Source: Solanum dulcamara
Taxonomy: Eukaryota; Streptophyta; Magnoliopsida; Solanales; Solanaceae
Direction: 5' to 3'
Assembly (NCBI RefSeq): GCF_947179165.1
Contig: NC_077246.1
Location: 72,016,421-72,080,420 of the forward strand
Length of the DNA: 64,000 bases
The notes below the pieces were generated by a model that saw only the letters and a list, made by a program, of their open reading frames with translations, was not told the origin of the DNA and did no database searches. The stretch's first letter is position 1. Each line of letters opens with the position of its first letter. This document shows, piece after piece, positions 23,771 to 36,476 of the stretch. A program made the position numbers and the translations under genes.

Positions 23771-24671
23771 AGTATACTTAATTGTGGACTATCTTGTTGA
23801 AGATACCAATATTTTGCTGCAAGTGCTGTTACTCTAAGCTAACACTATAATCATGTGTTAATATCATTGTTAGCTGCAAAATAGTATTAACTAATTGGTT
23901 AAATTCTTTTCTTCATTTGGCATACATATAGTAAACTGATTCACAGGTGAAATATGCAATCGTTAAGGCGCAATAGGTTGGAGATGGGGGAAGCGACTGT
24001 GGTGTTCATACCTGTTAGTTATCATCCTTCTTGAGTGTAAAAGAGAATATAGAAGGCCCCACTGAATCATTATTATTAATCCAATTTAATGGATGCTATG
24101 CATTTCATAAAGCTGTACGGCTGTACCAAAAGAAAAGGAGGGAGAGAATAGTTCACCCTTGTTGATTAGGGTGTTCTGGATAAGGTAGAAGTTCTTATGA
24201 AAGATGTTGAACTGATGGACTTTTGTTTTAAAGTGATAGCAATGAATTCGTCTTCTAACTCCTGATGTCTTCTTGATTTTTTCTCTGTCAATCGGATATA
24301 TTTGCAATTGCATTAGACTTCTCACTGAACCCTTGTTGGTAGTGGCTTGCGCAGATCTTTAGCTGTCACAATTCAACTTGTAGACATAATTGGGTCTGTA
24401 GCTGTGGCTAAGGCTTTAAACTTCTTCAGCTGTGTGATTTTCTAAGGCTTATTCCTAATTGATGTGTTCTTTATGCTGGTAGTGTAAGAGAATTTATACT
24501 CTCTTAGTCACTAAAAGATAACTACAAGTAATCATACATAGAAAGAGAATTGTAATATGGGAAATAAAGCAACTTACATGATACAAGAAGTTAAAATATA
24601 TTAATTGCAACTTGAGACTCTGCTTCTTTGGGCAGATAATCTGTGTTCTGAGCTGCTTTTGGAACAAAGAA
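23771..24671. other. Upstream region of mS33
   Basis: No gene is seen. A possible acceptor (CTTCTTTGGGCAG, ending near 24,635) precedes the mS33 start and could close a leader intron. No TATA box can be chosen with confidence. Confidence 0.4.
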
Positions 24672-24980
24672 ATGAACTTTGGGAGACTGAAGAACGTGGT
24701 AGCTGCTGCAGCCATTGAAGGGGTGGCTGAGGCAAGGGCCAGGATATTTGGTCATGTGCTTAATCCAACCGGGCAGAGATCATCCCACAAGGTTTTACGC
24801 AAGAAGCTCATCGGTGAGAAGGTGTCACAATGGTACCCACATGATATCATGAAAGATGATCCTCTTGTGATGGCACGTCAAGAGCAAGAGCGCCTGAGCA
24901 AGCTTGAAATGCTTAAACGTCGTGGAAAGGGACCTCCTAAGAAGGGTCAAGGCAAGCAGGCTAAAAAGCGCAACAAATAG
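24672..24980 (+). CDS. Mitochondrial small ribosomal subunit protein mS33
   Basis: This 102-residue protein belongs to the mS33 (MRPS33) family, a component of the mitochondrial ribosome small subunit. Recognisable blocks are EARARIFGHVLNPTGQRSSH, LRKKLIGEKVSQWYP, DPLVMARQEQERLSKLEMLK and the basic tail RRGKGPPKKGQG. The ATG at 24,672 gives the usual length. A further 20 codons are open upstream to an ATG at 24,612, but they look like intron or leader sequence. The coding part is a single exon, and no lesions are seen. Family length and motifs are intact, so it is probably functional. Confidence 0.88.
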   Translation: MNFGRLKNVVAAAAIEGVAEARARIFGHVLNPTGQRSSHKVLRKKLIGEKVSQWYPHDIMKDDPLVMARQEQERLSKLEMLKRRGKGPPKKGQGKQAKKRNK

Positions 24981-25679
24981 AGATGATACTTTCACCGGCT
25001 TGCAAATAGTATCAACAGCTTCGTGCTGTTGCTATACGTTACTCCTTGCAATTTGATTGCCTTTTTGCCACTGATCTCATAGGATTTCTTTTTGCAACTC
25101 AAGCATCTACTTTCAATAGTCTTTGTTTTCATGCTTGTTTCTGACTTTTAATATTGCTGATACACATTTGTTAGTATCAACTAAAGTGAATTTAGGGGTT
25201 GATTGGTTTGGAGGAACATTTGGGGTTAATTAGTTCAAATGAATAAGAAGTGTGTCCAAACGTCATTAACTACTAATGAAAGTTTTACGATGACTTTTAC
25301 AATCTAGAAACATTATAATATTTTCTTGGAGACTCCATGCATGCATAAAGTATTCGCAAATATAAAACTTTTACACAAAACGTATATATAAAGCATCAAG
25401 TCATCTTTACATATTGTAATATAAAATTTATCTTATTTTCATGATTACAAATTTCATTTTTTACAAAGATTTTCACATATATATCCCTTGAATGATCTAA
25501 TAATGTACACTAACAACATATATAACTTAAATTCTACATATATCGTACATTAAATTTTTATCTACATGAAAGTGACAAAACAAAGGACAAGTTATATATT
25601 CAAGAATAACTCTCCATGACTCCACAAATACAAGAATTTAATCAACTCAGCATCCGCCGCCGCTGTCGCCGCAACCACC
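24981..25679. other. Intergenic region between convergent genes
   Basis: This holds the 3' flank of mS33 and the 3' side of the small membrane-protein gene. It is AT-rich, with no other feature recognised. Confidence 0.5.
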
Positions 25680-25940
25680 TCATCCTCCTCCCCCACCGCA
25701 TCCACTGCCTCCTCCACCACCACAACCGCCTCCACCATCTCCTGCTTCACCACTACAACCGCCTCCACCGTCTCCTCTTTCGTCACCCCGACGTCTCTTT
25801 TGTCTGTTAGAGGAGTCTCCACAAACAAAAATGACCATAGAAATCATTAAAACAGACATAATAACCATTCCCACCATTATCATTAACCCCGAACCCTCAA
25901 CCGTTGAGCCACCATCTACCACACCATAGAATCGTGCCAT
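25680..25940 (-). CDS. Small single-pass membrane protein with Gly/Cys-rich tail
   Basis: The predicted protein has 86 residues. A short N-terminus (MARFYGVVDGGSTVEGSG) is followed by a hydrophobic segment at about residues 19-41, rich in Met, Val and Ile. A basic stop-transfer cluster (RQKRRR) and a Gly-rich tail with scattered Cys come next. The layout matches small plant membrane proteins of unknown function. The tail codons are a low-complexity GGT/GGA run, so length may vary between alleles. A second frame over the same DNA (25,592-25,828) is a shadow. No function can be assigned. Confidence 0.6.
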   Translation of the reverse strand: MARFYGVVDGGSTVEGSGLMIMVGMVIMSVLMISMVIFVCGDSSNRQKRRRGDERGDGGGGCSGEAGDGGGGCGGGGGSGCGGGGG

Positions 25941-26099
25941 TTTTTTTTTGCTTAGAATTTAGAACTCATATATCAATTAAATTAATATCATGATTCAAGA
26001 ATTGAAGATATTGACAAAACAGAGAAGCTAAAATCTTCAAGTTCAGATGGAGTAATCCATATTGATTAATTTCCTCATACAAGTGTAGATGATGTTGGT

Positions 26100-27850
26100 A
26101 GGCTTGACGATCATGGTAATGCTCAGAATCAAGTCCGGATCAATATGTTGATGCTGATGATAACAATGATGTTGTTATTGATAATACTCCTTCTCATGAA
26201 ATTGTGGAAGAAGCAAATAATCCTCTTAAGAGGTCCACAAGACAACATATTTCCTCATCTCGCTATTCACCTAATGAGTGTGTGCTACTCACTGACGGGG
26301 GTAAACCTGGGTGCTATGAGGAGGCCATGGAAGATGAGCATAAGGATAAGTAGTCTGAAGCCATGCTAGATGAGATAAAATCTTTGCATGAGAATCACAT
26401 TTATGAGTTGGTGAAATTGCCTAAGGGTATGAGAGCTTTGAAGAACAAATGAGTGTTCTAAGTTAAAGTTGAAGAACACAACTTGAAGCTCAGATACAAA
26501 GCTAGATTGGTTGTTAGAGGATTTGGTCAAAGGAAGGGTATTGACTTTGACGAAATATTTTTTCCTGTTGTGAAAATGTCCTCCATTCATACAGTTCTTG
26601 GCTTAACTGCTAGTCTTAATTTAGAGATTAAGTAGATGGCTTTTCTACACGGTGACCTTGAAAAGAAGATTTATATGGAACGACCTGAGGGCTTCAAGGT
26701 AAATGGTAAAGAAAATTTTGTGTGCAAACTCAAAAAAAAAAATTCGGGCTAAAACAAGCTCCTAGACAGTGGTATAAAAGGTTTGAATCTGTTATAGGGG
26801 AGCAAGGCTCCAAGAAGACTTCTTCAGATCATTGTGTATTTGTACAAAAAAAATTTGACGATGATTTTATCATCCTTTTGCTATATGTGGATAATATGTT
26901 GATTGTGGGCAGGAATTCTTTCAAGATTGACGAGCTGAAGAAAGAGTTGTGTAAGTCTTTTGCCATGAAAGACTTGGGTCATGCCAAGCAAATTTTGGGC
27001 ATGAGAATTACCCATATCAGAGATAAAAGGAAGATTTATCTGTCACAAGAGAAGTGCATTGAACGTGTACTGGAGCGCTTCAACGTGAAGAATGCTAAGC
27101 CTGTTAGCACACCTCTTGCTGGTTATATGAAGTTGAGCAAGAAAATTTGTCCTACAGCTAGGGAGAAAAAGGAGAGCATGACCAAAGTTCCATATTCCTC
27201 CGTCGCCGGAAGTCTAATGTATACAATGGTATGCTCTAGACCTGATATTGTTCACGCAGTCTGTGTATTCAACAAGTTTTTCGACAATCCAGAAAAAAAG
27301 CATTGGAAAGCTGTAAAGTGGATGCTCAAGTATCTGAGAGGAAGCTCAAATAAATGTTTGTGTTTTGGAGGATCAAATTCAATCTTGAAGGGCTATACAA
27401 ATGCTGATATGACAGGTGACCTTGATAATAGAAAATCCACTACTGGATATTTGTTTACTTTTTCAGGTAGAGCTATATCATAGCAGTCGAAGTTGCAGAA
27501 GTGTGTTGCACTGTCTACAACTGTAGTTGAGTATATTGCGGCTACTGAAGTTGGCAAGGAGATGGTATGGCTCAAGCAATTTCTTCAAGAGCTTGGCTTG
27601 CATCAGAAGAAATATGTCATCTATTGTGACAGTCAAAATACAATAGACTTGAGCAAGAACTCCATGTACCATGCAAGGACGAAACACATCGACGTGAGAT
27701 ATCACTAGATTCGAGAAAAGATAAAAGACGAATCTATGCAAGTTAAAAAGATCTCTACAAATGAGAATTCTGCAGATATGCTGACAAAAATTGTAACAAG
27801 GAACAAGTTCGAATTGTGCAAAGAACTTGTTGGCATGAGCTCTCTCTGAT
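26100..27850 (+). pseudogene. Copia pol remnant (RT and RNase H)
   Basis: The longest open part (26,722-27,483) carries GLKQAPRQWYKRF, the RT active-site region LLLYVDNMLIVG (YVDD changed to YVDN) and SRPDIVHAVCVF. RNase H follows with TTVVEYIAATEVGKEM and KHIDVRYH. In-frame stops occur near 26,352, 26,449, 26,635, 27,481 and 27,706. The altered YVDD and the stops show it is dead. Confidence 0.85.
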
Positions 27851-27898
27851 AAGACGAAGATACCTCATTACAGTTGCATGAGACTGGAGGGGGAGATT

Positions 27899-28457
27899 TG
27901 TGGCGTCCATCTCATACAATTAGTCAATAATAGCTGCAAATCATTGCAGAATTGTCAAAGGCAGTAAATGTATTCTTACTATAAAATTGAATTGTCAGCA
28001 AATGTTGACAAATGATTTTTGACTTGTTAATTGTCATAATGTCATCAGTGACATCAATGGGAATTTTTTTTTCCCTATAAATAAGAGCCCTCAGCTCATT
28101 TGTTAGATATGAATTCACAGAGAGAAAAAAAGAAAAATATTTAGAAATATGTCATAGACTATAAGAAAATAGTCTGTGAAGAAAAAATAGAGTGTGGGCG
28201 ATATTTTTTTTAGTAAGGTGGGAGATCAAAAGAGTGTTATTCCTTTTGAGTGTGTGGTAATTTTTTTTTGAGTATTGTACTCGTTAAGACCCAGTATAAA
28301 ATTTCTTACTATAGTGATATCAGTTGCTCTTCTTGGCCCGTGGTTTTTCCCTTATTTAAAAGGGTTTTCATGTAAAATTCTTGGTGTCATTATTTTTCCA
28401 TTTTATTTTGTCATTTTGACCATATATATTTTTATGTTAGTCCACATTTTTCCAACA
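27899..28457 (+). repeat. 3' LTR of the truncated copia
   Basis: It starts TGTGGCGTCC after the polypurine tract and ends TTTTCCAACA. A TATAAATAAGAGC promoter motif is at about 28,076-28,088. The partner 5' LTR is absent from the window. Confidence 0.75.
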
Positions 28458-29284
28458 CTAGCCACTGTATATGGAATTTGGTTCATTCAGCCTCACCACA
28501 CCCTGGATTGCAGCTTCTTCTTTTGTTGTCGATTCAAGCAGGGATGGATGTAGCGTTGATGGTATGAGTTCAGCAGAATCTAATAACCTGTATTTGTCCT
28601 AAAAAGATCACTTAATATGTACATATTATTATAGTAATTTAGAATCCAATAACTGAAGGAATAAAATGCCGAACCTATAAAATTCAATTCCTGAATTCGC
28701 CTTTGAGCTCAAGCACTCAGAAAGACAAATAAAGCAGAAAGATGACTAACTGTAGGGCAAGTCAGAATCACATAACCAAAGTCTACCTATGAAGGTTACT
28801 GAACTGTAATTCTGCAGATTATATTACCCTAAAGGGTAAATCAGAATGCTGCCGAAGTCAATATAATGTTGCAATTTCTTTTGACTTGCCGCTCTTGATT
28901 AACTTTTTGCTTTACAACTTATGTAGTCAGTAGTCAACATATTCATGTCCATAAGCATCATAGGATTTATATGTATTGACTCATATGTACTTTTATTCAT
29001 TAGCATAATTGTACGTTATTACCCCAGCTAATGATCTATATAAATTAGTAAAGGTTAAAACATCTTCTACTATATCTATAGTAACCATGGATCATTTTGA
29101 TTTTAGGCATGTTATCTTTAATGTTTGTAAACATTTTCAAATCCGGAATCAGAATGCCCTGGCAATTGAATCCATTCAACATTCACCAGTTTACTTTCAT
29201 GGAAGCTAGCATTCTTCTTGTGGTTTTTGTTATCTTCTCTACCACCTCCATTAATATTCGTCCGAATCTCCCATTCAGTAACAC
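28458..29284. other. Intergenic DNA
   Basis: No gene, RNA or repeat is recognised apart from short AT-rich runs. Confidence 0.5.
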
Positions 29285-29298
29285 TAGAAGCAGGCAGT

Positions 29299-29456
29299 TG
29301 GTAAAGTTGCTGCCATGTGACCAGAGGTCATGGGTTCAAGCCTTGGAAACAGCCTCTGGCAGAAATGCAAGGTAAGGCTGCGTACAATGGACCCTTGTGG
29401 TCGGGCCCTTCCCCGGATCCTGCGCATAGCGGAAGCTTAAGTGCACCGGGCTGCCT
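29299..29456 (+). mobile_element. Au-type SINE, copy 1
   Basis: It contains GGTAAAGTTGCTGCCATGTG, a box-B-like GGGTTCAAGCC and the characteristic GGCTGCGTACAA, GGTCGGGCCCTTCCCCGGA and GTGCACCGGGCTGCC blocks. A 14-bp target duplication, TAGAAGCAGGCAGT, flanks it (29285-29298 and 29457-29470). Confidence 0.9.
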
Positions 29457-29470
29457 TAGAAGCAGGCAGT

Positions 29471-30110
29471 GGCAAATATGTATAGGAGTAGGAGATTTCT
29501 TCAAAATTCTTACTCTGTCATTGCTAGTCTGTTTGGCAGTACCAAAACATACATTTTGGTATGCTTATCCAATGATCATATTGATTTCCCTGTGGTATAA
29601 TTGGCTTGCCAAGACTTTCATAGCTTCCTATATTGGCGACAAGAAATGTCTCCCTCAATGCCCGTTTTCAATATTTTTGTCGTAACGAGACTTGACACTG
29701 CCAGTCTAAACTTTGAAGAACAACAACACAGTTCAGAGATCGAAGCTGTATAAATAACAGATGGACAATGAAGCTATTTGTACTTTTTATTTTCGAACAC
29801 ATTGATCAATATTGAGTAGTGACTATTACGTTCCCTTTTACAATTAAAAAGAAGGTATCAATAGCTTTGTGATGGGAATTCACACCGTACGAGACCAAAA
29901 GTGTTTGAGAAGACTTCGTCTCAATTATTCAAATCGTTCCAATTTATGTAATGTGTTTGATTGGGAGCGCAGTTTAAGTAAACTTATTTTTTTTAAAAAA
30001 AGATTTATTGTCTAAGACAAGCTACATATATATGTGCAATTAGAAATTAATAGGAAGTTTAAAAATTAAAACATTCTTTTTTGGATCATTACTTATAATT
30101 TAACTCACCT
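29471..30110. other. Intergenic DNA
   Basis: No gene or structured repeat recognised. Confidence 0.45.
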
Positions 30111-30790
30111 GTAGATAAGTGATAAGTAATACATATTAAAGTTTAAACTAATACATAAAATATTTCATAGAGATAATGGATCAAAATCTCCCTGAAGTAT
30201 CATATTTTTGTTAGTAACATACTTAAACTATGCGACAAATGACAAACTGTGTGTAACCACCTCTTTAGAGGAGCATGAGGGGCCAAAAAAGCCATCTAGG
30301 TGGCTTTTACGGCTACTAATTAAACCACGGACTAAGCAAAATAGAGGGAGGAGACAGAATTTTTTTTTTTGAATATATAGATATGTTCTTCAACCTCTCA
30401 AAGTTTAGGATTTTTTTGTTCACGATATTTGATTCACACTTTTCATAGAGATATATGAAGTGTTGATATATTTTTTGATTCACACTTTTTTTGATCATTA
30501 ATTCTCACCGTGTTGATATATTTACTATAATTTAACTTACCCATAGATAAGTAATAAGCATTACATATTAGAGTTTAAAGTTTAAATTAATACATAACAT
30601 AGCCACCTCCTTAGAGGCGCATGAGGGGCCAAAAAAGCCATCTAGGTGGCTTTTACGGCTACTAATTAAACCACGGACTAAGCAAAATAGAGGGAGGAGA
30701 CACAATAAAAAAACTTGTGAATATATAGATATGTTCTTCAACCTCTCAAAGTTTAGGTATAATTTTGTTCACGATATTTGATTCATGCTT
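30110..30790. repeat. Imperfect tandem duplication containing a block of about 190 bp
   Basis: The block with GAGCATGAGGGGCCAAAAAA, ACGGCTACTAATTAAACCAC and AATAGAGGGAGGAGACA is present at about 30,255-30,450 and again at 30,600-30,790. It is preceded in both cases by a related stretch containing AGATAAGTGATAAG and TAATACATAA. No coding sequence is seen. Confidence 0.8.
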
Positions 30791-31119
30791 TTCAACCCCA
30801 AGAAACGATAAATCAAAATTTTATACACTGAAATCGTTGTGAAGTCGAACCAAATGAGAGCTGGTTTACTTGAATTTCTCTATAACAAATAGAGAACTCT
30901 CAGTAAAATGGGTCAAAAGTGGCACTTCGTTTTTCTCTTTACCTTTATTTTTTAATCTTCCTTTTAATTTTTAATTCCTTTTTTCTTTTAACTTCTATTT
31001 TTTTTTTGTATCTTTACTTTTTTACTTAGAATTAAAATCATTGATAATCTAAATGAAATTTGAAAATAATAATTAAATAACATGTATAGTATCACTCAAC
31101 ACTCTTTAATTTTTTTAGA

Positions 31120-31640
31120 GCATAATGTCACGTGCTTAGTCTTTTACTACGCGCACGTGTGGCTCTTGACAACTTGCTCACGTTCTTGCACTACTTGCTT
31201 ACGATCTTGCTATGCCAAGTCAGCCTAAGATTATAAGAATCGCTAAGAGAATGGGAGAAAGAACACAAGAGAATTGTTAGGAAGAATGTTGTAGATAACT
31301 TTGATTGAATTTTGTTTGATTTTTTGGTTGATGAATTTACAAATAGATGTTCCTCTATTTATACTACTCATCTTGGGGCTAAAGTGTAAATAATAATTTT
31401 TTACATAAATCTCTATATATTTACATTAAGATCCTTTCTCTAGAATTCTCGTCTAGAATATTCTAGGAATCTTGCATGCAAATCTATAATCTTTTATGGA
31501 AAATATCCATATTTCTCTAAAATCATCCATTAGGACAACTCTTTTTCCTATATAAGCCTTCTCTATGAGCAACTTTGTGCCATGCAGCACTTACGTGGCG
31601 CTTATGTGCCATGATTTACTGAGGGAAGTGGACAGAAAGC
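31120..31640 (-). repeat. Possible solo LTR or LTR fragment
   Basis: The minus strand holds TATAAATAGAGGAACATC (plus strand 31,346-31,363), a typical LTR core promoter, in a region with its own composition. Terminal TG/CA and a target duplication could not be fixed, so the call is tentative. Confidence 0.3.
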
Positions 31641-31869
31641 TAATATTTTGGGTATTCCTAGCTATCTGCGTGAAAATGTTCAACCACTTAGCGCCTATGT
31701 AAGAATTCCTTGTCTGTTGTCGCATAATTAGCCTTATACATGTTGTTTCTTGCTTTTGGTATTTGTGACCATCTATTGCCTACCGTGTTTCAGTTACCGC
31801 ATTATTTCGTTGTTGTTACTGTTGTATTGATTTCCTTATTAATTGACATGTTTTCTTCGCTGCTGTATT

Positions 31870-32200
31870 TCTATTTCATAATTATGTACTATGATTTTCT
31901 GCATTTGAGCTGAGTGTCTTTTGGAAACAATCTCTCTATCTCTATGTGGTAGGGTAAGGACCTCTATGTGGTAGGGTAAGGTCCGCTGACACTCTACCTT
32001 TCCAAATCTCACTTGTAGGATTTCATTGGGTTTGTTGTTGTCCTTGCCTAAATACAATCTAGTGCAGTACAATGCAACTAATTTGAGGTAGGGTAACGTC
32101 TACGTATACAGATTCCACTTGTGAGATTTCACTAGGTATGTTGTTGTTGTTGTCCTTGCCTAAATGCAATCTAGTGCAGCACAATGCAATTAATTCATAT
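31870..32200 (+). repeat. RTE-derived tail with internal tandem duplications
   Basis: The RTE tail motifs (GGTAGGGTAAGG, CACTTGTAGGATTTCATTGGG, GTTGTTGTTG) occur here. CTCTATGTGGTAGGGTAAGG is doubled, and a block from TTGTTGTCCTTGCCTAAAT to GCAA(C/T)TAATT is repeated at 32,034 and 32,146. Non-coding. Confidence 0.65.
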
Positions 32201-32739
32201 TGGTTGGTTGATTGGTTGTATAGTAATGTTTCTAAATTTTGTGTTTTTCTTGATGTAAAGTAGGAACGGAGTCAGGATATTTAGTTTATGGATTTTGAAT
32301 CACAACTCTTTTTACTTATTGGGTTCTAAATAGTTTATTTATACATATTAAGTGAATCTTTTAACACAAATACATGATTTGAGCCTAAATGATTGGGTTC
32401 TGCCAACTCCGTAACTACAATGTTGGCTCCGCCCCTGATTATTTATTGAGAAGTTAACTATTTGTAAATACAGGCAACACCCGTTGGTAAGCTAATTGAT
32501 TTAGGAACCCCGAGTGCACCACCGATAGTTGATATTGGAGCAGATGAAGCTAACTCTGAACTAGCAAGTGGATTGAGCACTTCTGGAGGATTGACTGAAA
32601 CTGAGCATAATTATAAGAAAGCTTTTTCAGAAACACCAGAAGAGGCCTGGTATGGAAATGGATTGTGTATTTCTGAAAGATTGTCTAGAACACAGGACAG
32701 TAATAAGATAAATATTCCAAACGTTGCACAAGTTCTTTC

Positions 32740-33007
32740 AGCAATAAGATAAATTTCTGTTATTTCTATTTCTGTTATTATTTATTACTTTCTATAATTT
32801 GATTACTCTATTTTATGTGTGACACTTTCGTTATTTTTTTTTCCTGTAACGCTTTTAATTTCTTAGCCTTATTTGATATTTTTTTATGCTTTTATTGAGC
32901 CGAGGATCTCCAGAAAACAGCCGTCCTACCTTGGTAGGAGTAAGGTCTGCGTACACTCTACCCTCCCCAGACCCCACATTGTGGGATTTCACTAGGTTGT
33001 TGTTGTT
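32740..33007 (+). mobile_element. RTE LINE 3' tail inserted in a pseudogene exon
   Basis: It matches the 3' UTR of the RTE copy at 14.45-14.73 kb and ends in GTTGTTGTTGTTG. The 17-bp duplication GTTGCACAAGTTCTTTC flanks it (32723-32739 and 33008-33024). Removing the insert restores the reading frame of the surrounding exon. Confidence 0.9.
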
Positions 33008-35032
33008 GTTGCACAAGTTCTTTCGGAGACTGAAAATAGAGGGTATGAAAAAGTTGAACTGACCTTCAGAATATGTAAATATTTGCAAATGTCCTTCATT
33101 TCAGCATGAAGTTCAAGAAACCAATTACAGTTTCATTTTGGTGCAGGGGAGATAAGGCAAGTGATGCACTTCCCTATTCCCAGCAAGGGAATTCGGTGGG
33201 ATTTCCAAGCCGTTATGATACCAGGTTTTACTTCACTTCATTTGTTTTGCTTGCTACTCTTGCTAAACAACTCTCTTTTATATAAGTGTGGAACTGTGTC
33301 ATTTCCTGTTCTGTTAGCATGTGCCTTGACTCAGCAAAAGTCCACATAAAACTGTATTCTAAGAAGGTACAGGAATTATTAAAGAGCATAAGGGGATTGT
33401 GTTTTATCATGGACTTATATAGGCTTCATCTATGGTATTTTCCAAAAGGATGACCGTCCCTTGAAAATCCCCCCTCCCCCTTTTCCATAAAAAAAGGAAA
33501 AGAAAATATTTTGACAGAATTTTAGAGATTAAGGTGAATGGAATGATGAGCAAAAGTTAAGTCTGAGCTGCAGGAATTCTCAGTGGGTTCTTGTTGAAGT
33601 AGTAGAAGAATCTACCAATAGCTTAATTAGCATATCTCTTATGTTGATGAAGCCCAAGTCTTTTGCTTCCCTCTTCTCCTTATTACTACTCTAAGTAGCT
33701 ATACATCTAAACATTTTCACTCGGCCTCGTTCCAGTTTAGGGTGAGAAAAAGAGGTGGACTTTTTTTGAATCTAATTTTCTTTTAGATTGCAATTACTGA
33801 ACATTTCTTTGAAAACAACAGTCAAAACGGATGGCAAGTTCTCCTGGCTTATGATGCTTGCATCCGTCTATGCCTAAATGCTTGGGCAAGAGGATGTGTT
33901 GAGGCACCTGAGTTTTTACGCGATGAATGCCAGATGCTTCGAAGTGCTTTCTGGTTTGCTAGCTTATCTTTTCTCATATTGAATCACTTTAAAAACACCT
34001 TTTTATGGATTCGACTTAATTTCCATGACCAATATTCGCTCTATCTTATCCAACGTCTCAGCTTGCAGAAACTGTTGTTGCAACCTCGATGCATGCAGAC
34101 AACAGAAAGGATTCATAAGACCAATGGACAAACATTACCCTTAAAAGTGAGAAAGTTAGTCGGTAAGGTTCGTGTGGAAGGTATAACTCAAAAACAATTA
34201 TTTTTGCTTATTTTTTTGAGGTTATTGGTAGTGCACTTCTTTGCTCTTCTTTTTTTTTTTTTTTGTGTGTGTGAGAGAGTGAGGTAGGTGCGTGATTTAT
34301 AATTTAGAGCTAGTAATTTCTACTCATATGAAGACATATTCGAATAATAAGTTATGGTTTCATCCAACTGTTTGCTACACTATCTTGTTTACTTTTAGAC
34401 ACATTACTTTTCAATTGATAAGTCAATGAAATAAAAGCTGTCAAACTACATGTAGATTTCTTATTCTGTAGTGTAATGTGTATCTTTAACCTACATATTG
34501 CAGTAAGAAAGTTAAGAATTGTACCAAAGAGGAAGCTTAAGAGCACCAACTCAATGCGAGGTGCAATTAGCATGCATGCAGGAGCAGATTATGTCCGACA
34601 TGTTTCATCACTGGTGAAAAATGGAATCAGCTCTCTTAAAATTCATTCATCTCTGTTGACATGTGAAGGTTAGTAGTTCTTATTGAAAGAGGTTAGTAGT
34701 TCTTATTGAAAGATTCTTTCTCTTCCATTGGATCGAGGAAACAATTTACCTAAAATGCTTGAGTAGAAGAAACATAGTCTTCTAAAAGATTTATTGAGTT
34801 TTTCGACAACAGCTATACTTGATTCTTTCGAATGGTGGTTATTCTAGGGGATGATAGCAAACTGATTGATTTTATTCTTTATTTCTCCTTGTAAACTATG
34901 ATGGTCTCTAGGTGTGAAAATATGATGATTGGAGAGTGCTTAAAGGGAGGGGATATCTTCCACGTTAAATCACATGGAGAGAAGTGTCTCAAAAGAACTA
35001 CTACCTTTAGCAACAAATGCGAACTTGGTTAA

Positions 35033-35890
35033 TGTTAGTAAACTGTATTGAAAAATATTAAAACAGTAACAACAACTAAAAGTAATAAAACACAGAATCT
35101 GGAAATTTAATGCAAGAACAAAATCGAGCCCACTGACTGCATAGTGTGTCCTTAAGGAAATTATTCCCCTCAAAGTATCCGAGGTTTTGGAATCTTTCCT
35201 CCCAGGATAGAACGATTTACTCACCAAAGTAGAGGTACTGCAAATCTTTGATGACTTCGAACCACTTGATGGCTGTATTTCACACTAGTTTTAGGAAGTG
35301 CAGAAAGAAGAAGAAGATGGTATATATTCAGAATTTCGTATGGAACATTCTGAGGATTAAGAGACATATATATAGACTATTTGCACCTTTTAAGAAAAGG
35401 CACCTGTTGGAAAAAGATTTGCCTGTTGAGAAAAGGTTTGCAACTTTTCGGACAAGGTTGCAACCTTTCAAAAATCTGTTGGAAAAAACGGAGGGAAATA
35501 TTTAAATTAATCCGGGAAAGAAACGGGTCGCGGGTCGCGGGTCAGGATTTTTCCACTTAATTAATTAAATAAATAAATAATATTAATTAATTAAAATGTA
35601 AAGAAAATTTGGTCCAAAAAGATTATCAATCAATTGACCAAATCCAAATCCGAAGCCGAAGCCGAAGCCGTAGCCGAGCCGAGCGACGACGACGACGGCG
35701 CGAGGGGAGACCCTCTTCTTGACCTTTTAGCAACATGAAGGAGTGCTTCTACTTTTAAGTAGGAGACTTTTCATTTCCACCACCTATGTGGGACCAAAGC
35801 TTATTTAATAAAGCAAGAGAGAACATATCATTTTCTTCTCCACTTCTTTTTCCCTCAATTTCCCATTCAAACAATCAATTAAACCCAACA
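35033..35890 (-). repeat. 3' LTR of copia A
   Basis: 858 bp, with plus-strand ends TGTTAG and CCAACA. It carries a longer CCGAAGCCGAAGCC block near 35,640 than its partner, which explains most of the length difference. Confidence 0.93.
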
Positions 35891-36476
35891 ATCCCCCACA
35901 TGAATGGGGAATGTCTACAAGATAAAGGAATGCACGGATAAGTGTGTGATATACAAACGAAGATTAATTGCATCTGGATAAGTAGGTTTCCCTTTGAACT
36001 TTCCATAGTGAACTTATATAGGATATACTCGATCAATCGGTAGATGCGATATCTTTGAACCATCGAACTTTTGTTGTATAACTAGACAACATAAGTCACA
36101 CAATTAATCATCAACCATCTATGGTTCTCACGGTTGTGTTCGTTTCAGCCATGAACACCGCCTGGTTTCGTGAATGCATAGAGAATGGGCCTTTACCGTC
36201 ATTCCCCTTGAAGCGGCTTATACTTCACATTCATATAGGTGATTTCTAAACGTGTAGTCCTATAAACACACTATCTAGTCATTTTCCGCCAGATTTAGAT
36301 AATCATTAAAAAACCTTTAATGCTTTATTAACTCATTAAAAAGCCTTAAGGTTTTATCCTTTATTTATGAACATTGTCATCATCACGAGAATGGGTTGAA
36401 TTATTTGACAATGTTGAACCGCCAATCATAACTTTGTTTGATCTCTTTGAACCTAGCTCATGGGATCTCCAGTCTA

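Larger units (their letters stand above)
26060..28457 (+). mobile_element. 5'-truncated Ty1-copia retrotransposon (Tork/Tnt1-like)
   Basis: Only the end of the integrase linker, the reverse transcriptase, the RNase H and the 3' LTR remain. The polypurine tract GGAGGGGGAGATT lies immediately before the LTR. The LTR resembles that of the element at 45.2-55.9 kb (shared CCGTGGTTTTTCCC and TTTTCATGTAAAATTC). Confidence 0.85.

Noticed and set aside
25592..25828. Val/Glu/Ala-rich minus-strand frame
   Set aside because: Alternative frame of the GGN-repeat coding tail of the small membrane protein.
33787..33821. Exon start at 33,787 after TTTTAG in the pseudogene
   Set aside because: The later acceptor AACAG at 33,821 keeps phase with the previous exon and matches the family junction better.
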